From: Volvox africanus
Taxonomy: Eukaryota > Chlorophyta > Chlorophyceae > Chlamydomonadales > Volvocaceae
Assembly: GCA_030268105.1 (NCBI GenBank)
Contig: BSDZ01000080.1
Span: forward strand, 4,527,501 to 4,591,500
Direction: 5' to 3'
DNA: 64,000 nucleotides
Shown: piece after piece, positions 38,778 to 52,800 of the stretch
How positions within the stretch are numbered: position 1 is the first letter of the stretch
How the letters are laid out: the number at the start of each line of letters is the position of its first letter
Translations under genes and position numbers: made by a program
Notes under the pieces: generated by a model
Seen by the model: the letters and a program-made list of their open reading frames with translations, nothing else
Databases searched by the model: none
Told to the model about the DNA's origin: nothing

Positions 38778-40601
38778 AAGTTCAATCCGTTACAATGAAA
38801 GTCATGTAATGGCCGGACAACGACTGTCACATCATGCAGCTGCATAGGATGCGACGATGCGAACATCACACTACTTATTTATTCTAAGATTAAGACTGGA
38901 CATTTCGCGGCCGCAATGTGCAAACCGCAAAAGATGCCGTAAAAAGAGGAAGGGTCACAGGGTCTTAAACTGTTAATTCGGAAGGAAGGAAGGCATAATG
39001 TGGTTGTATAAGGCGAATTTATACCCCGGTTGTTACCTGCCATAGCATAAGCGGAAGAAAACGAGAAAGCAACACGTTCGCAGTCTGGCATTTTGAGGTC
39101 CACAGTCTGGCAGCAAGCAAGGCTACGGCGACGTGTTTATCATGCATCATCCCGTGAAGCATAGGAGAAATCGATGTGCGATTTCGACGATCGCGTCTTG
39201 CAACACCTTAGCCTTAACGTTTACATTTACGCGCCGTTGAAGCCCAGTAACCGAGTAAAGGCAGGATGTGCAACGACAGCAAATTTTCCATCCGCTACAA
39301 AATCCACCTATCCCATCGGCACTATACACATGCGCACATTACGGAAGTTTCAACAGCGCAACGCTCAAGCACTTGTCCAGAACTATATTCCATTAATGGG
39401 CCCTTGATCGGGCCATATCAAGCAAATGAATGGGAGGAATAAGGGGCTGTATTTCGTTTTCTTGCTATACGTCTTCTTTGTTTGGGTTAGTGCCAAGGGT
39501 TCGTGCAAACATCACCCTCCTGGACACGATCCCGCATTGGCCATCCACCTCCTCTTTCGTCTATGCGGCACCGTCTGTCACTAGTCGGTGCCAGTCTGAG
39601 CCTATGCTGAGTATTGTAAGGAGTTATTTCAGGTAGAGGATGCATTGTTCGTTACTGGTGGCATGTTTGCAATAGGGGTCGCTGGAGGCGCGCTGGGATG
39701 GCAGGGCGGTGGCAGGACCGGGCGACGCAGCTGCCCAATCCCTTCTCCCCACCTCCTCCCTTGCGGGCGCGCATTGCCTCAAGTCCCCTTCATTGCTGCA
39801 TCTGCGACCCATCGGCCTGCCAGACGCATCCCCCTCCGCTTCAGGGCTGTCCGGCATCCTCGTACACTCCGTCACTTCTTTGCACTACCGTCAGTACCTA
39901 AGGCCATTGCGCAGCCGCACGCAGCTGAATGAGTGATGCCATTCGTATGTGCCGTAAACCCAGGCGAAGCCATTTGAGAGCAGGTGGATGAGGCGCCAAT
40001 GGAGACCATCGCCGTACAGGGGCCACAAAAATGCCGCCGGCAGATAAGCAGGCGAGGGGCTGTCGGGCGGGCGGTGCCAAGGCTCCAGGTTCAGGTGTGG
40101 AGCAACCGAAGGCAGCGCCAGCAGCACCTGCGGCCCCACGGCGGTCATTGGGTGCATGCGGGGCAACAGGCCACATAAAGAAGTGACAAGCCCACTTCAA
40201 TACCGTGCCCTGGATCTGCACGCATAAAATGTAAAAACTTGGGCGTAACAATGACACATCTAATGGTGAATGGAAATAACTTAAGGTGACCGGACTGAAG
40301 TAGTGCTAGGGAAGTAACCCCGTGAGCGATGGCTGCCTGCTGCTCGTCCCTACCCGGCCCCAGCTACGCGATTCCCCAACACTAACACCAACAACGACAC
40401 CACCAGCACCAGCACCAGCAGCCTCACCTTGGCTACAGGGACGACCATTAGGTAGTAGACAGCCAGACTGCCCAGACCCATGGTAAGCGAGCGGCGGATG
40501 CCCAGCCAAGCGCACGTCCTGTTTGTACGGGACAATGCACAGGGCGGCAAGTCAGACACAGAGCTCCTGAAGCAACCATAACTGCAACTTATCCTGCAGC
40601 G
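38778..40601. other. Intergenic stretch without recognised gene
   Basis: Upstream of the zinc-ribbon gene start and downstream of the F-box-like gene, so it probably holds a promoter and a 3' UTR. Hydrophobic open segments on the minus strand at about 39.9-40.5 kb (for example SLTMGLGSLAVYYLMVV) were considered but not supported by splice linkage. Confidence 0.45.
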
Positions 40602-43031
40602 CTAGTGGCACTCCCCACGCCACCCAGATGGGGAAGGTGGAGGCGTCAAACGCAGCTTCACACGCACGGGGCGACGGATGGTGGCCGAGGCCCCGTGGGT
40701 GCCGACCTGCGTAAGCCGAAGCAGCATCGCGGAGGCGAAGTTCCCCACAACCATGTTACGACAGCCCTCCCGCATGTCCTGTCATGCCGTAACCCTGATA
40801 GTGATCACCCATCCCCTCACCCCCTCGCCCCCTCACCCCACCACTCACACACCTATAAGCTGCCGCCAGTATCGCGGTATGCAGCAGCATGTGCACCGCC
40901 GTAAACACCACGTAGTTGGTAAGGAGCTGTACCTGCAGACCGCCGCTGTGGGAGGTGCAGGCGCCGAATGCACCGCACAGCAGCGCCACTGCCGCCGCCA
41001 CGCCAACACCTGCGGCGCCCTCCGCCGCCAGCTCTGGGACGCACACCCCGGCAGCAGGGGCCGGGATTGGGGAGTGAGAAAGGTGTCGTCAACTCCAGGG
41101 GAGCTGCAAGATGCGATGCGATATGTCTTTTACTTCATGAATGGGTGGCCCCTTTTGGTTTTGCACCATTCGGAGTGGCAGTACTCGTTCATTCGTCCAT
41201 TCGAGTGGCAGTGCTCGTCCCTGTCCGATGTCATTCTGTTCGTTTACAACAAATACGCAAATCCCGCAAATCTAGTTTCTCAGAGCTGCCTCGGAGAGGG
41301 GTAATTGCCTCCTCGGACAGCAGCCTATCCGGGCTTTACCTCTTGCTACGTACGCGTCGTGCTGCGTAATGGTCAGTCGCCGCACCAGCCGCCGCTTCTC
41401 GTGCAGCGACCGCAGAGCCGCCTCAGCCTGTACCAGTCCAGCACCACAGAAGACCGACCGGGCCGCCATTGGCCGATCACGACAACCGGGAAAGGGGGTG
41501 CCACAGCGCGCAGATAAGGTGTCTCTATCTTCGTGCGAGCAATATCTTCGCCCCAAGAAAATGAACATCGTATCTCCATACCTTCCAACCTACCTACAGA
41601 ATTCGTGTCTCGGTGGCCTGTGGACATCCAAACACCACCTGCATCTATCTCCCTTTCCCTGTCTGTGTCTCCAGCAGACTCCGGCAATGCACCCAATGTC
41701 TCATCTTCATTTGATTGAAATCCGGTGTTATCGGTTGTCATCACAACGTCCGATGACAACACAACACCTGTTCGTGTCACTCGTATAGTCCAATATATCT
41801 ATCTCCCTGGTGCGACGTCGTACTGTACGGAAACCATCTCCCTCCCAGCGTGCCCATCACGGCCTCATCCCGGGCCCCCAAACGCACGGACCAACCTCAC
41901 GAACATGTACGGCTCCCCTACCTGCAACTCTAAGTCGGGCCGTGCCGCGAGCAACAGCTGATAGGCCCCCCTCAGGCGGCGACAGGTCATGGCAGCACGG
42001 GCCACTGCACGCAGCCCCGCCATAACTCCATCGCCCCCGGCGCCGCTGCCACGGCCATCGCTGCTGCTCGCACCGCTCACCGACGCTCCCCAAGACCGCG
42101 GCGCAGCCCAGCTGCGGGTCGTCGCTGGGCCCCCAGGCCACCTGATGGGGCTGGGTTCGAGGCTGGCAATCAACGCGAAGCTCCAACCGGGACTGTTGGG
42201 CCCCCGCGGCGTACTGGCGTAGCGGCGGGGGCTGATGCCCAATACCGGCGCATGCCTCCCAGATGCCACTGACCCAGCAGGGGTCACGCAGGCCATAGTG
42301 ATTAGTAGCAGCAGTTCATTGGGGAGCTCAAGCAGGCGGCAGGGCTCCTCCACCAGAGGGGGATGTACAGCATGTAGCTGCGGGATGGTGGGTGCGGCGG
42401 CGGCGACGGCGGCAGCTGCAGCGCCATCTGTCCATCGCCTTGGTAACAGCAGCGTAGGCAGGGCGGAAAGTGGTGTCCTCGAGGCGTGTAGCTGGAGAGT
42501 GCTGGAGGTGTGGTGTAGAGCGGATGCGGCTGGCGGGCATCGTCGGGTGCTACAGCCAGCAGCACGGAATCCTGACCCACGGGTCGGTGATGCGCTGCAC
42601 TCGCCGCCGTCTCCACCCTTTGGACTTATATCCGCTTCTAACCAGCGATACCGAGCGGTGTGGTTTGCGGCGCCTGCTGGATGTGGTGAGCGTGGACACC
42701 CACCAAAGGGGGACCGGGGTGACGGCAGCAGCGGCGGTTGCAGGAGTGACTCCTGCATGGATGGTTGGTGGTTGAATGGGACCCGGCGTCGGGAGCTTCC
42801 TGATCTGGGTTCGCCTGAAATACCGTATGTCTCGTACACCTCGTCCACGAGGGTTGTAAAGGCCTGGAACTGACGCTTCGTAATGCCGCTGGCGCCAACG
42901 AGGCAGTCCACCAGCTCATCGTCAGCTGAACCGGGGTCCATTGCTATTTCAGCGCCTGCTGAGTCACAACGAGGGTGAAAGCCTCCGAGGTTTCCTTGGG
43001 TTGCAACTAAGTTTGCAACTGTCGAGTCCAT
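40602..43031 (-). CDS. F-box-like protein with LRR-like C-terminus
   Basis: Four exons fit in phase: 41922-43031, 41340-41427, 40933-41033 and 40602-40706, about 467 residues. The N-terminal 230 residues are mostly low complexity, after a short helical start (ITKRQFQAFTTLVDEVYETY). An F-box-like segment (RLLELPNELLLLITMACV) begins near residue 233, and the helix AVARAAMTCRRLRGAYQLLL completes it about 100 residues later, with an insertion between. The next exons read AEAALRSLHEKRRLVRRLTI and VKLRLTPPPSP, which resemble the starts of leucine-rich repeats. If correct, it would be the substrate receptor of an SCF ubiquitin ligase. The first exon is well supported; the three small exons depend on splice phase alone. 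It is transcribed away from the large helical-protein gene. Confidence 0.6.
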
Positions 43032-43869
43032 GGCTTAATTTGGTAATAACGAGGTAAATGAGACCAGCAAGTGTACGAGGCGCCTCACCTGGAAGCTGGA
43101 CGCAGCGCGGAACTCCTGGCTACTGCGGTGAGTTTCCGGTATCGCAGATGTAGGACTTGCTGCAGATGCACGTTGATTTTCTAATACCGTCGTGGTTGTT
43201 GGCTCTACTATCAGGATTATAGAGCTGCAGTCGCTGTGTAAGACAGGGACAAATAGCTGTGAAAGCTTTCGCCTTGCCCTTGCTGTCTTGAAAGGCCTGC
43301 AACTAACCACCGTTTTCTTTCGCGATGCAAAGAAATAGAATTGACTCCACACAACTTGAAACCTGCGCGACAGGAGCTAGAGCATTAGCTTCTCGGGGGG
43401 CTCGCGCGCTCGATAACACCCACCTTGGACGTACGACAATATTCGCCCATGCCATCAATTTCGCAGCCTACTGCTATTGGATGACCCAACTTGAACGGTT
43501 TTGACCTCGCTCGCGTGGTTTCAAACCTTCTGCTTCGAAGCTTCAAGTACGCAATTTATGTCTAGATGGTGGTGTCAGCGAGGCGGATTGATTGACATAC
43601 AGTCTTCCGTTCGCTCCAGCAAGCAATACTGCCGCGTACGCGGATGAGCTTCCTTGACGTCGCTCATCACCAGGCACACGCCCATTCTGACTACTTGACA
43701 TATACCTTACATTATTGCAACGGTCCCGGGCCGCCCGCCGCGGCTGTGATCTGCCTGGCTTGTTTTCTCGACAGTATCGCCGACCCTGATACTTTGGCCA
43801 CACGCAAATCCTATGTAATCCGGTACGTAACTGCCTTACTCGCGTGACAGGCATAAGAAACGAAGCAGA
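43032..43869. promoter_or_regulatory. Intergenic region between divergent genes
   Basis: About 840 bp between the ATG of the F-box-like gene (minus) and the first ATG of the large helical-protein gene (plus). No gene was recognised. A candidate donor at 43083-43088 on the minus strand could mark a spliced 5' leader of the F-box gene. Confidence 0.4.
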
Positions 43870-46800
43870 ATGGATGCACGAGAAGCTGCGGCTTACGTCA
43901 GAAAAATGCTTTCACCATTAAGTCAGGATGCGCGGGTAGAATACAAGTCCTACCTGACCTGCGAAACGCCTGTCACTACCACTAGCCTCCTTACCGCCAA
44001 CTCCATCAACGATTGGGTTCTTATTTGGACCTCAGATTTTTTCAGGAAGCGCTCCATTGTGCTCCGACAGGCAGCTCACGGACATGCTATCCAGCATTCC
44101 TGCGTTCGGCGCCATGGGCGGCAGCGACTACAGCAGCGGAGGCAGTGTGACCGCCGGGGTGCGGGACCAGGTGGTTCTACTGCGTGACATTGCGACACAG
44201 CACGCGTCTTTGGTGGTTTCGGCGCTGGTGGATCTCGCAATTTGGAATAACGATGCAGCCCTGGAGGAGAGTCTCCACAGGCTATGCGTCACCCTCTGCA
44301 ACGTCACAGCTGCCACCTGCACTGGGTACGACGTGGGTCCAAATTTCCTGGCGGAAATGTTCGTACACAGGTACGTCATCGAGGCTGATGCAGCAAAATT
44401 GTATTGTATGGCCGATACACGTCTTCCTGCTTCTGTGCGGCCCTCTCTCTCATTTCGGTGTATTGTATCGTGGAAGACGCCATCGGGCCCCGCCAGCCTG
44501 GAGCCGCCCTAGTCCAGCAGGACCAGGTGTCATGACATAAGACGGGCAGTTTGGGCATAAGACGGGCCTTATCTCCGTCGTACTCCGTACCGTTCCTGCA
44601 ACCCAGTTTGAGAAATCTGCAGCCTTATAACCGACCAGGTGGAATCTTACCTCTATTGCTGTGCGTGCGAGTGTGCGCTCCTCTGCTGCTTCCCTTCTCA
44701 CATCTCCGACAGGTGCGCAACTGTGCTGGAGGACATCCTCGCGGCGGAAATGCCGCAGCCGCAGCCGCAGTCGCAGCCGCAACCCTATTCTCATCCTTCG
44801 TTGAGGACCCAAACGCATCCAGGACACTGCGCTCCCCCAGTCGTCCTCGCCCCGGCTTCGGGCGGCCCCAGTCCCGGTCCGTTGCTGCAGTTGCTCGTAG
44901 ACCTGACCCAGCTTCCGCACCAGCAAGCCCAGACCCACCGCGATGACGGCGGCCCCATAGCGGTCCTGCTGAAGGGCCTGGCAACCTCTCCGGTGCTGCT
45001 GAAGCGCCTGCTCGAGGCGCTGATTGTGGGGAACGAAATCGATTGCTGGAGGGGACGTCACGCGGGTGGGGTGAAGTCGCTGGTGCTCAGGTGGGTTCCA
45101 ATTCCTGCTCTCAATGCACAGTTTAGGGCGGGCCGCTGGATCAGAAGACGACAATACCAGAGCTGCTTCGTTTTATTAGCTTACGAATGCTTGCAGTCGG
45201 CGGGGACGTTGGCAACACCGAGATCCGTAAGCAGATCCAGATCCTGATCGTCGTAACCCCCACTCCTCAAATCTCCCGCATCGTCCCCATTATCACATCG
45301 CACGTGTCATCAGGCTGTTGCTTACGGCGGCGCAGCACCCCTCTGTGGAGGCGGCAGAGCTGGTGGCGGCGGTGGGACAGCCTCTGTTTGAGAGGTGCGT
45401 GGCGCTGCTAGGACGAATGGCAGCCGGCAGGCCCGCCGGTGCTCAACACGCCGACCCCCGGCCGCTGTGTTTGGAGCTGCTGACGGCCCTGGTGGAACAA
45501 GGTGCGGGTCCCTGTTACAGGACTGCTGGTTGCGGTAGAATGTGGCCGCCCGTGCGAATGGTTGCGTGTGTATTGTAATGCACAGTATGCATGCAATTTT
45601 CCCTCTGGCACTCGTGTGCTGACTTCCATTCAGAAGTGAGCCGGTCTAGGTCGGTCCTAGGGTGGCAACCCTGGGCCGCCCTAGGGCGCCCTAGACCGGC
45701 CGGCCACCTAGGGCATTCTATCGCAGCCAATCGACTCCCAACATGCATTTGTTACTTTGCGTTTACTCGGCGCTCACTAACAGCATAATCTAGCGGATCA
45801 TGAACCCTGCCCCCGCAGGTCAACCATTATAAACCATCATAATCACATCGTCCTACACGACCCATCAACCAGGGGATGCCCTCTGCCCCTTGACTCATCA
45901 CCCCTGACCTCTGACAACTTAGGGGCTTGTAGGAGGATTCGTATGTAGATACCTCGTCGGTGTTTCTTGCATGGAAGCTTACGGGATGTAGCTCCCCACA
46001 TCCACTGTGCGCGTTATGGGGACATGATAGGTTGCGTCTTGGAGCAGACCCACGGGTCCGTTGGCGTCGACCTAGCCGCAAGCAGTCAACTTGCAGCTCA
46101 GCTGGTGGCCGGGCTCAAACCCTGTCTTCTGGACTCTTCTCGCCCAGCACTGCAGTGCGCAGCGTGCCGCTTACTGGGGGTTATAGCGGGCCGCTCGCAC
46201 CCTCGCCTGGTACAGCAGATCATCCATGCGGATCTGGCCGAGTACCTTTTCGAGGTGCTCAGAACGGCGGCGGCGGCGGAAGCTACGGCGGCGATTGATC
46301 ATCGCGCCCTGGCCGCGGCCGGTGTGTTACAGCTACCGGTGTCGCAGCATCAGGCTGCCGCTGCGGAGGCTGCCGGTGAGCTCATTCGCCTGGCGGTGGT
46401 GGCGCTGAGCTACTTGGCGCAGGAAGGTGGGAGCTGAGACAGCCTAGGACTAGAAAGGGGCTGCGTTGAGGGTGATGTGAAGGCACCTAATGTGGCTGCT
46501 GAGTTGCGTTAATGTTGCTGTACTCGTACGCCACAAGCATCAGCGCCAATCCGCTAGATGGAGGTTCGTTCCTCTCGCCTATCGCAGCCACGATATACGC
46601 AAAGAAAATAAACAAACACACTGTTCCTGAAAGGTAAGGTGTGTCTTTTTAAGGGAGCCGCATTCATGCATGTTCCATAGCATCCGAGCACTCGGCTGCA
46701 TTTACCCTCGGCCCCCAGTCCTCACTCGTCACCGCTTTCTCCATTTGAATAATGAATGAATGACCGCATAGCCCTCCTCCGCACTCAGGGCCTCACTTCC

Positions 46801-49800
46801 GATGTCGACTTCACTTCGGCGTGGAGGTGCTGAGTGAGTTGTGCGCCGCCGCCGCCGCCAGCTGCGACCACGGCCTGGCCGCTGACTTGACGAGCTTGCT
46901 GGGGATGGCAGTCATTCGACCTTACCACTCGGTTGAGGCTGGCGGCGGTGGCAGTGGCGGCGCTGCAGCAGCTGGGTTGGGCATCCCTGGAGGTCCGGTT
47001 CGGCTGCCTCTCGTGGACGTCAGGCGGATCCTCACGGCGGTAAGGCGTTTGTGAGCTTGCGTGAAGCCTTGTCGCCAGGGCCGTGCGTGAGACACCGCTT
47101 AGGGTTTGTATGTACAGCGTCGCCGCTGCTGGCGCCGCTGCTCCTATCATACATTGAAGCTAGCCTCACTGCCTTGCGATGCACGAGCCGTGCAGATAGA
47201 GCCGCTGTTTCCACGACCATCTGGAGCCGATGTGGACATCCTTTTGCCATGCGGTGGCAACAACAGTGGCATCCCGGCCGCCGCCGCTGTTCTCACGGCC
47301 ACTGGAGCGGAGGGCCCCGTGAGGCTCTCAGAGGCGCACGCTGCCTGCTGCCGCTCCGCCTGCGAGGTCTTGTCGGGCGTATGCGGCTGGGAAGGCACCC
47401 CCCAACACTCGGAGGCGCTGCAGCCGCCGCTGCTGAAAGCAATAGGTTCGGCGCTGCAGGGCCTCACGGTGACGGCAGCCGACAGCCTGGGCTTCGCGCC
47501 AGGTGGCTGGGTCCTCAAACATGTACTGGTGATGTTCAGAGCTTCATAATGCATAATAATTCTGGGGCCTAGCAGGGGAAGTGCCCCGAGTGCGCACCTG
47601 TAGGGTGAGGTGAGGCCGGGATTTGCGCCCACTGCGAGCGACATCCAATGGTGAGCAGATGGTGGCGATGTTCCGCTTTCTCTCTTGGGAGAGCGGAACA
47701 AAGGATGACATTCCCGCAGGCACATGGTTTTGTACTGGGGGGGGGAGCAGGGGAAATGGGGTCAACAGCCGCAATATGTGGGAAAGAGACACCGATAATT
47801 AGACTCTCTTCCGTCGATTTACCGTCGGAGTACCAATTGAACCAAAGCGACTAAAACTGAACTACTCGCACCCCGGTTGACGCCCAGGTTAGGTGGGTGA
47901 TTGACGAGTGGCTGGCATTGCTTTGTGACGTTGCCCCGATGCCACAGGGGGGTATCTATGGGCCGCATGCCAGCTGGCAGTGGACGCAGCCACCGTGATG
48001 CCATCTCTGGCGCCAGCCAGCACTGACACTGCTGCGACAGCGGTTGATATGTCGGAGCATGGTACAGGACCCCCGTTGGTGTTGTGCGCTCGGCGATTGA
48101 CGGCAGAGCTTCTGAGTATGTGGGAGGCGTGGGTGATGTCGACAGTGGATAGGTGGGTGCGCAGGAGGAAATAGGATCACCCATGCGTCTTGCGAAGCTC
48201 GCACCCACTCCTAAAGTCCGTGCACGTCTGTCATCCTAATTGCGTTGCCGCTGTTATTACCTGGTGTAGGAATCGTAGATAATATATCTTTTATATCTTT
48301 CAGTTATTTATCTTATTAGGCAGTTGTATTGTTTAAGTTATTTGTGTTTTGGTCCTAGGCCTATGGTCCATCAAGCCTGTAAGGAGCCTTCTGAGCGCTT
48401 ACCCTCCTTTGCGGGCTGGCACCTCCGTATGGCAATGTATGATGCAGGTGGTACAGTGAGGCGCAGGAGCTCGGGATTGAGATGCAACAGGTGCTGCCCG
48501 TCATGAGCCGCACACTTCATGCAGCCGTAGTGCCCCTGTCCATAGCCCTGAGTGGCCCCCGAATTTCAGCAGGGCCCGCCGCTGAGTCGAGCCATCCAAC
48601 GCTACCGCCAGCCGAAGACCCAGCCATATGCGCTGCAACGACACTGGCATCCCACCTCTTAGCCAGTGGCTGGGTGCAGTTTAGCTTTGAGGTCCTAGCG
48701 GCTGCGGCTGCTGTGGCCCAGCAAGATGCCGAAGCAACAGCGGTGGCGGCGGCGGCGGCGGGGAGGGCTGCGGCCCTGCCAGGTGGCGCTAGGTATGAGG
48801 GCAGCTGTGGAGGCGATGTTGTTGGACTAGCTGGCCAACCAGGCACATCGGACACATCGGGCAGCGGGGTCTCGGGGGAGATCCGCCTGCAAGTATGGCG
48901 GCTGCTAATGTTAATTTCGAGCGCATGCGGTCTCGATGTCAATGGTGATGATATCGGCGGGGTCGAGCCGACGGACGCGGAGGAGCTGTCCACTTATGAC
49001 AGCATGGCGGCATTAATGAGCGGCTTCGAAAGTGTCGCACACGTTCTCGAGTTCTTGGCCACAGGTATGGTACCTAGCCTTGAGGTGTGATGGGCAAATC
49101 ATTAGCATTCCCGCGTCTAGACATCCCGATGGATAGCTTCCCCTGGTTGAGGTGAGTAGCGTAAAAGCCTGGCCCATGAATTGTGCTAATGCTCAAAAAG
49201 TGCACAGGTACGCGGAATCCGGCTGAACTTGTTAAGTGACTCTGAAAGTTGTTAAGCAACCCGGCCGCACGTCAGTGGCTTGGCTAGGTGTGGGCGTCCC
49301 TGACGAGGATGATGGCTTGATGGGCGGATTGCCGACCGGCCGTTTGGCGCAGGTGGAGCTCAGCAGGTGGTTGCTAATGTGGGTGGCTCGGGACATGTCC
49401 TTGTTGCGGGCTCTGCGATGAACTGCTTCCTGCGTCTACTGCGTTGCACGTTGGCGGCCGGGGACATGGGCTGGGCGGTGACCGGCGGGACCGGGCTGGA
49501 GTGGCTGCTGGTGGCCCTGTCACATGTGTTGGCGGAGCCAGTCGTGCAGGCGTAAGTTGCTGCGCTTATTCCTTGCACGAATACCGCTGGAAGCCAATTA
49601 AGTGCCACACGTTTCTACTGTATACGCAATATATACAAAACGTAATATACGACACGTAATATAACCTCTCTACATTACGTGTCCAATGCACAGTTATTGG
49701 CCGCGCGTCTGGTGGCAGTGCCTGGACCTGTATCGTGAGGTCGAAGGGCGCATGGCAGCGGAGCAGGGGCCGATCGCATTGCCACAGCATCTCCTTGCGT

Positions 49801-52800
49801 CCCTGGAGCATATGATGCAGCAGCAGCAGCCACACCCAGCGGCGCCGGCGTCTTTGAAGGCAAAGGCGTCTTCAAAGCCGCATGTGGCCGCGTCCCGTGC
49901 CTGTGGTGTGGCGGCGCCGCTGTCCTGCGTAGGGCTGCCGATGTCAATATGGGTGATGAAGCATGCCGATCAATTGCCAAGGTCAGTGCTGCCTTGCTGG
50001 AAGTGCCCCCGAGAAGGGCTTCCGTGTCGAAAGTTTGGAGGGATAACTACGTGATCATCAGGCACATAACCCCAAGGAATGACACCGTTTTACCGACTGC
50101 AGTGCAAGTGCGCCTACATTCGGAGTGGCCTTCTTACATGGGGTCCGCCTCCTCGTCTTGTTGATCCACCGCTACCCACAGTATCATTGCCGCTGCACTG
50201 CCCGTATGGCTTGGCCTGGATGTGGCTTCGACACCCGCGGAGATGGGACGCCAACACTACTCCGATACGACCCGGAGCGGGCAGCAGCAAATCCGCGCGA
50301 CCGAAGACCTTTCCGCAGCATGGCCACTTGAAGATGTGCTTGAAGCCGCGGCAAAAGTCGCGGGAAGCAACGTGGCCACCTCCATCGCGACGCGGTTGTT
50401 GCAACGCTGTGCCGAGACTGGTGTCGGGACAGCGAACTGGGTACACCGCGACGGCAGGGATGCCGGCAGCGCCGGGGACAGCTTGCTCGGTGTCTACGAT
50501 CTCCAATCTGGCGCCAGGCTTCTGATCAGGTTGCTGCAGTTATTGTCCACGTGCCTCAATATAAGGCCCCAGCTGGCTGTCATAGCACTGGACGCAGGGC
50601 TGCTTGTCAGCACACGGCGGCTGTTGCTTGATTTGGCAAGCGCTGCAGGCCAGCGGGGTGATCCATGGGCGACCGCAGGTGTTACTTGGGTGCTGCTCTT
50701 GCAGATGCAGTTGTTGTTAGCAGTGGCAGTTATAGCAGCTGATGATGTCACGGTGAGCAGTGAAAGTGACACAGCGAGCGGAGATTCGACATGGTGCATG
50801 AAGGCATTATCGGAGATATGTCAGCAGGTGGGCAGAGCGGCTGTCAAGGTCCTGCTGCTGGCGGAGCATCAGCCACAGCAGACGGCGTTTCAACCCTCTG
50901 GATGCGATGCGGATGCAGACGCAGGTGCGGATGCGGATGCGGATGCGATGCACGACATCCGTGCGCCATCTGTCAGCCACAGCCCCGCCGTGGTGAAGTA
51001 TCCTGGGGCCACCAAGCTACGATCCGTGTGCTTCAAGGCCGTGGCCATGGGGATAGTTCTGGTAGGTGGGAAGAGTACGATCTGTATACATACAAAGAAC
51101 CAGTACTAGATGCCCGACGAGCAGTTTTAAATGGTCTATCAGTAGCATAGTGGGCTCGCAATATGCACCCTTATGCTCATGTATGTAAAGCCAACCTAAT
51201 TCTGGGTCACGACCTCCCGATGCACAGGACGTGTCACTCGGTGGTCACGTTCCCGCAGCGGCTGTAATGGCGGAGAGCGAGACCTTGCAATGCGCAGCCC
51301 GCCTGGATGTGGCAAAGGCCGTCACGAATGCCAGCGGCGCCACCGAGGTATGGACGCGGTACTAAGCCATGGTAGACCCCGAATCTCGGTTGGGTTGGTG
51401 CGGAACGTCCTTATTCCCTTATGCCCCCGTCGTGTTTCCTATATTCCTATATTCCTATTCCTGCTGGCGTTTACTTCCTTCTGGCCACCTGCTTCCTGAA
51501 TTAGCACGAAGTCTGCGTGGCTCGTAAAGACCCCATCCCGTGCTGCAACTGACCGCTGCATCTGCCTGCAGACATGCGCTTCCGCGCTGCTCTTCCTCGC
51601 TGTATCTGCCCTCTACCAATGCAACAGCAGCAACAGCAACAGCGGTTTCTCTGGTATCCTCAGCGGCCTAAGCAGCGAGGAGCCCAGCGTTACTGCGCAC
51701 ATGACAGGACAGATCATCACCGCCGCCAGGCCGCCCTCGCCACCGTCTGTGCTGGAGGAGCTGCTGCTCCTGGCAACAACGGCAACTGCGCAAGTGGTCC
51801 AAATTCTTGCCTTGAACTGCATATGGTTGAGGCTTGTGCTTCATCCAGATGAAGTGGAGGGAATGCTTCCAGCAAGTGGTGGCAAGCCAGGTGGAGTCCC
51901 CACGGCTGTGGGGCAGGAGGCTTTACCTGGAAGGCTGGGCCCGACCCAGCGCCTTGAGCTGCTGTCCTGCGTGCTTAGCAACGCCGCCTGCGACAACTTA
52001 GGAAGTATCCGGTGCGGGGCACCGAGCGTAATGTGGTTCGTATGTGCCTGTGTACTTAGGTCAAGGCGGTCAATATGTAAGCATGTTAGCCCGTACATTC
52101 TCCTACTACTACTCCACATTACCCCATTCGAACCTGATTGCACTGTTGATTGAACTTGATTGTTCATGTGATCTTTTTGTTCATGTTCCGTACTTTGTAC
52201 CAGTTACCTTTCTCGTGGCGGCCAACAATCGACCGACGGGCTTATATAAGATACTGGTTGACGTGCGGGAGATACACGAGCGTGGGGGTTGGGTACTAGG
52301 GTATCATCCCTGGATGGATGCGTATCACCTATGACACAGGTTCAGCTCCCCTGCTGCACGCAGCCATTTTCCCCAATGCAGAAACCACGTATTGCCTTGG
52401 GACGTGAAATCTTTACAAGGCAAAGGGAACATGGCGTTGTGTACGGTGCAGCATGGGAAATACACCGTGGATGTTTTCTTGATCTCCCGGAGCGCCGCCC
52501 TTCAGGCCTTATGCTTTATAAGAATGAAAACGTGACGGTGTTTTTCTCCGCACTGTCTCAGGTCGCCTGCTCTCCTTGGGTTGAGCATCTTGGCTTCCTA
52601 CACTTGCGAGGATGGAGCTGGCGGGATGCCTCTGCTGCAGGTCCTGCCGTGGGCGCGGACGTTGCTGCACCAGGTCGTCGGTCGCGTCTGCACCGCACAC
52701 AGCATCTCCAGCAGCGCGCGCGGATTTGGATCGGAGTGCGCTGACAGTGGCCAGGGACTGCCCCTTCATATGGAGCTTCTGGCAGCTCTGCAGGGTTTCC

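Noticed and set aside
39898..40560. Hydrophobic minus-strand segments suggesting a membrane protein
   Set aside because: Two frames are equally plausible in the longest piece, no start or phase-consistent links were found, and the neighbouring exons fit the F-box-like gene better.
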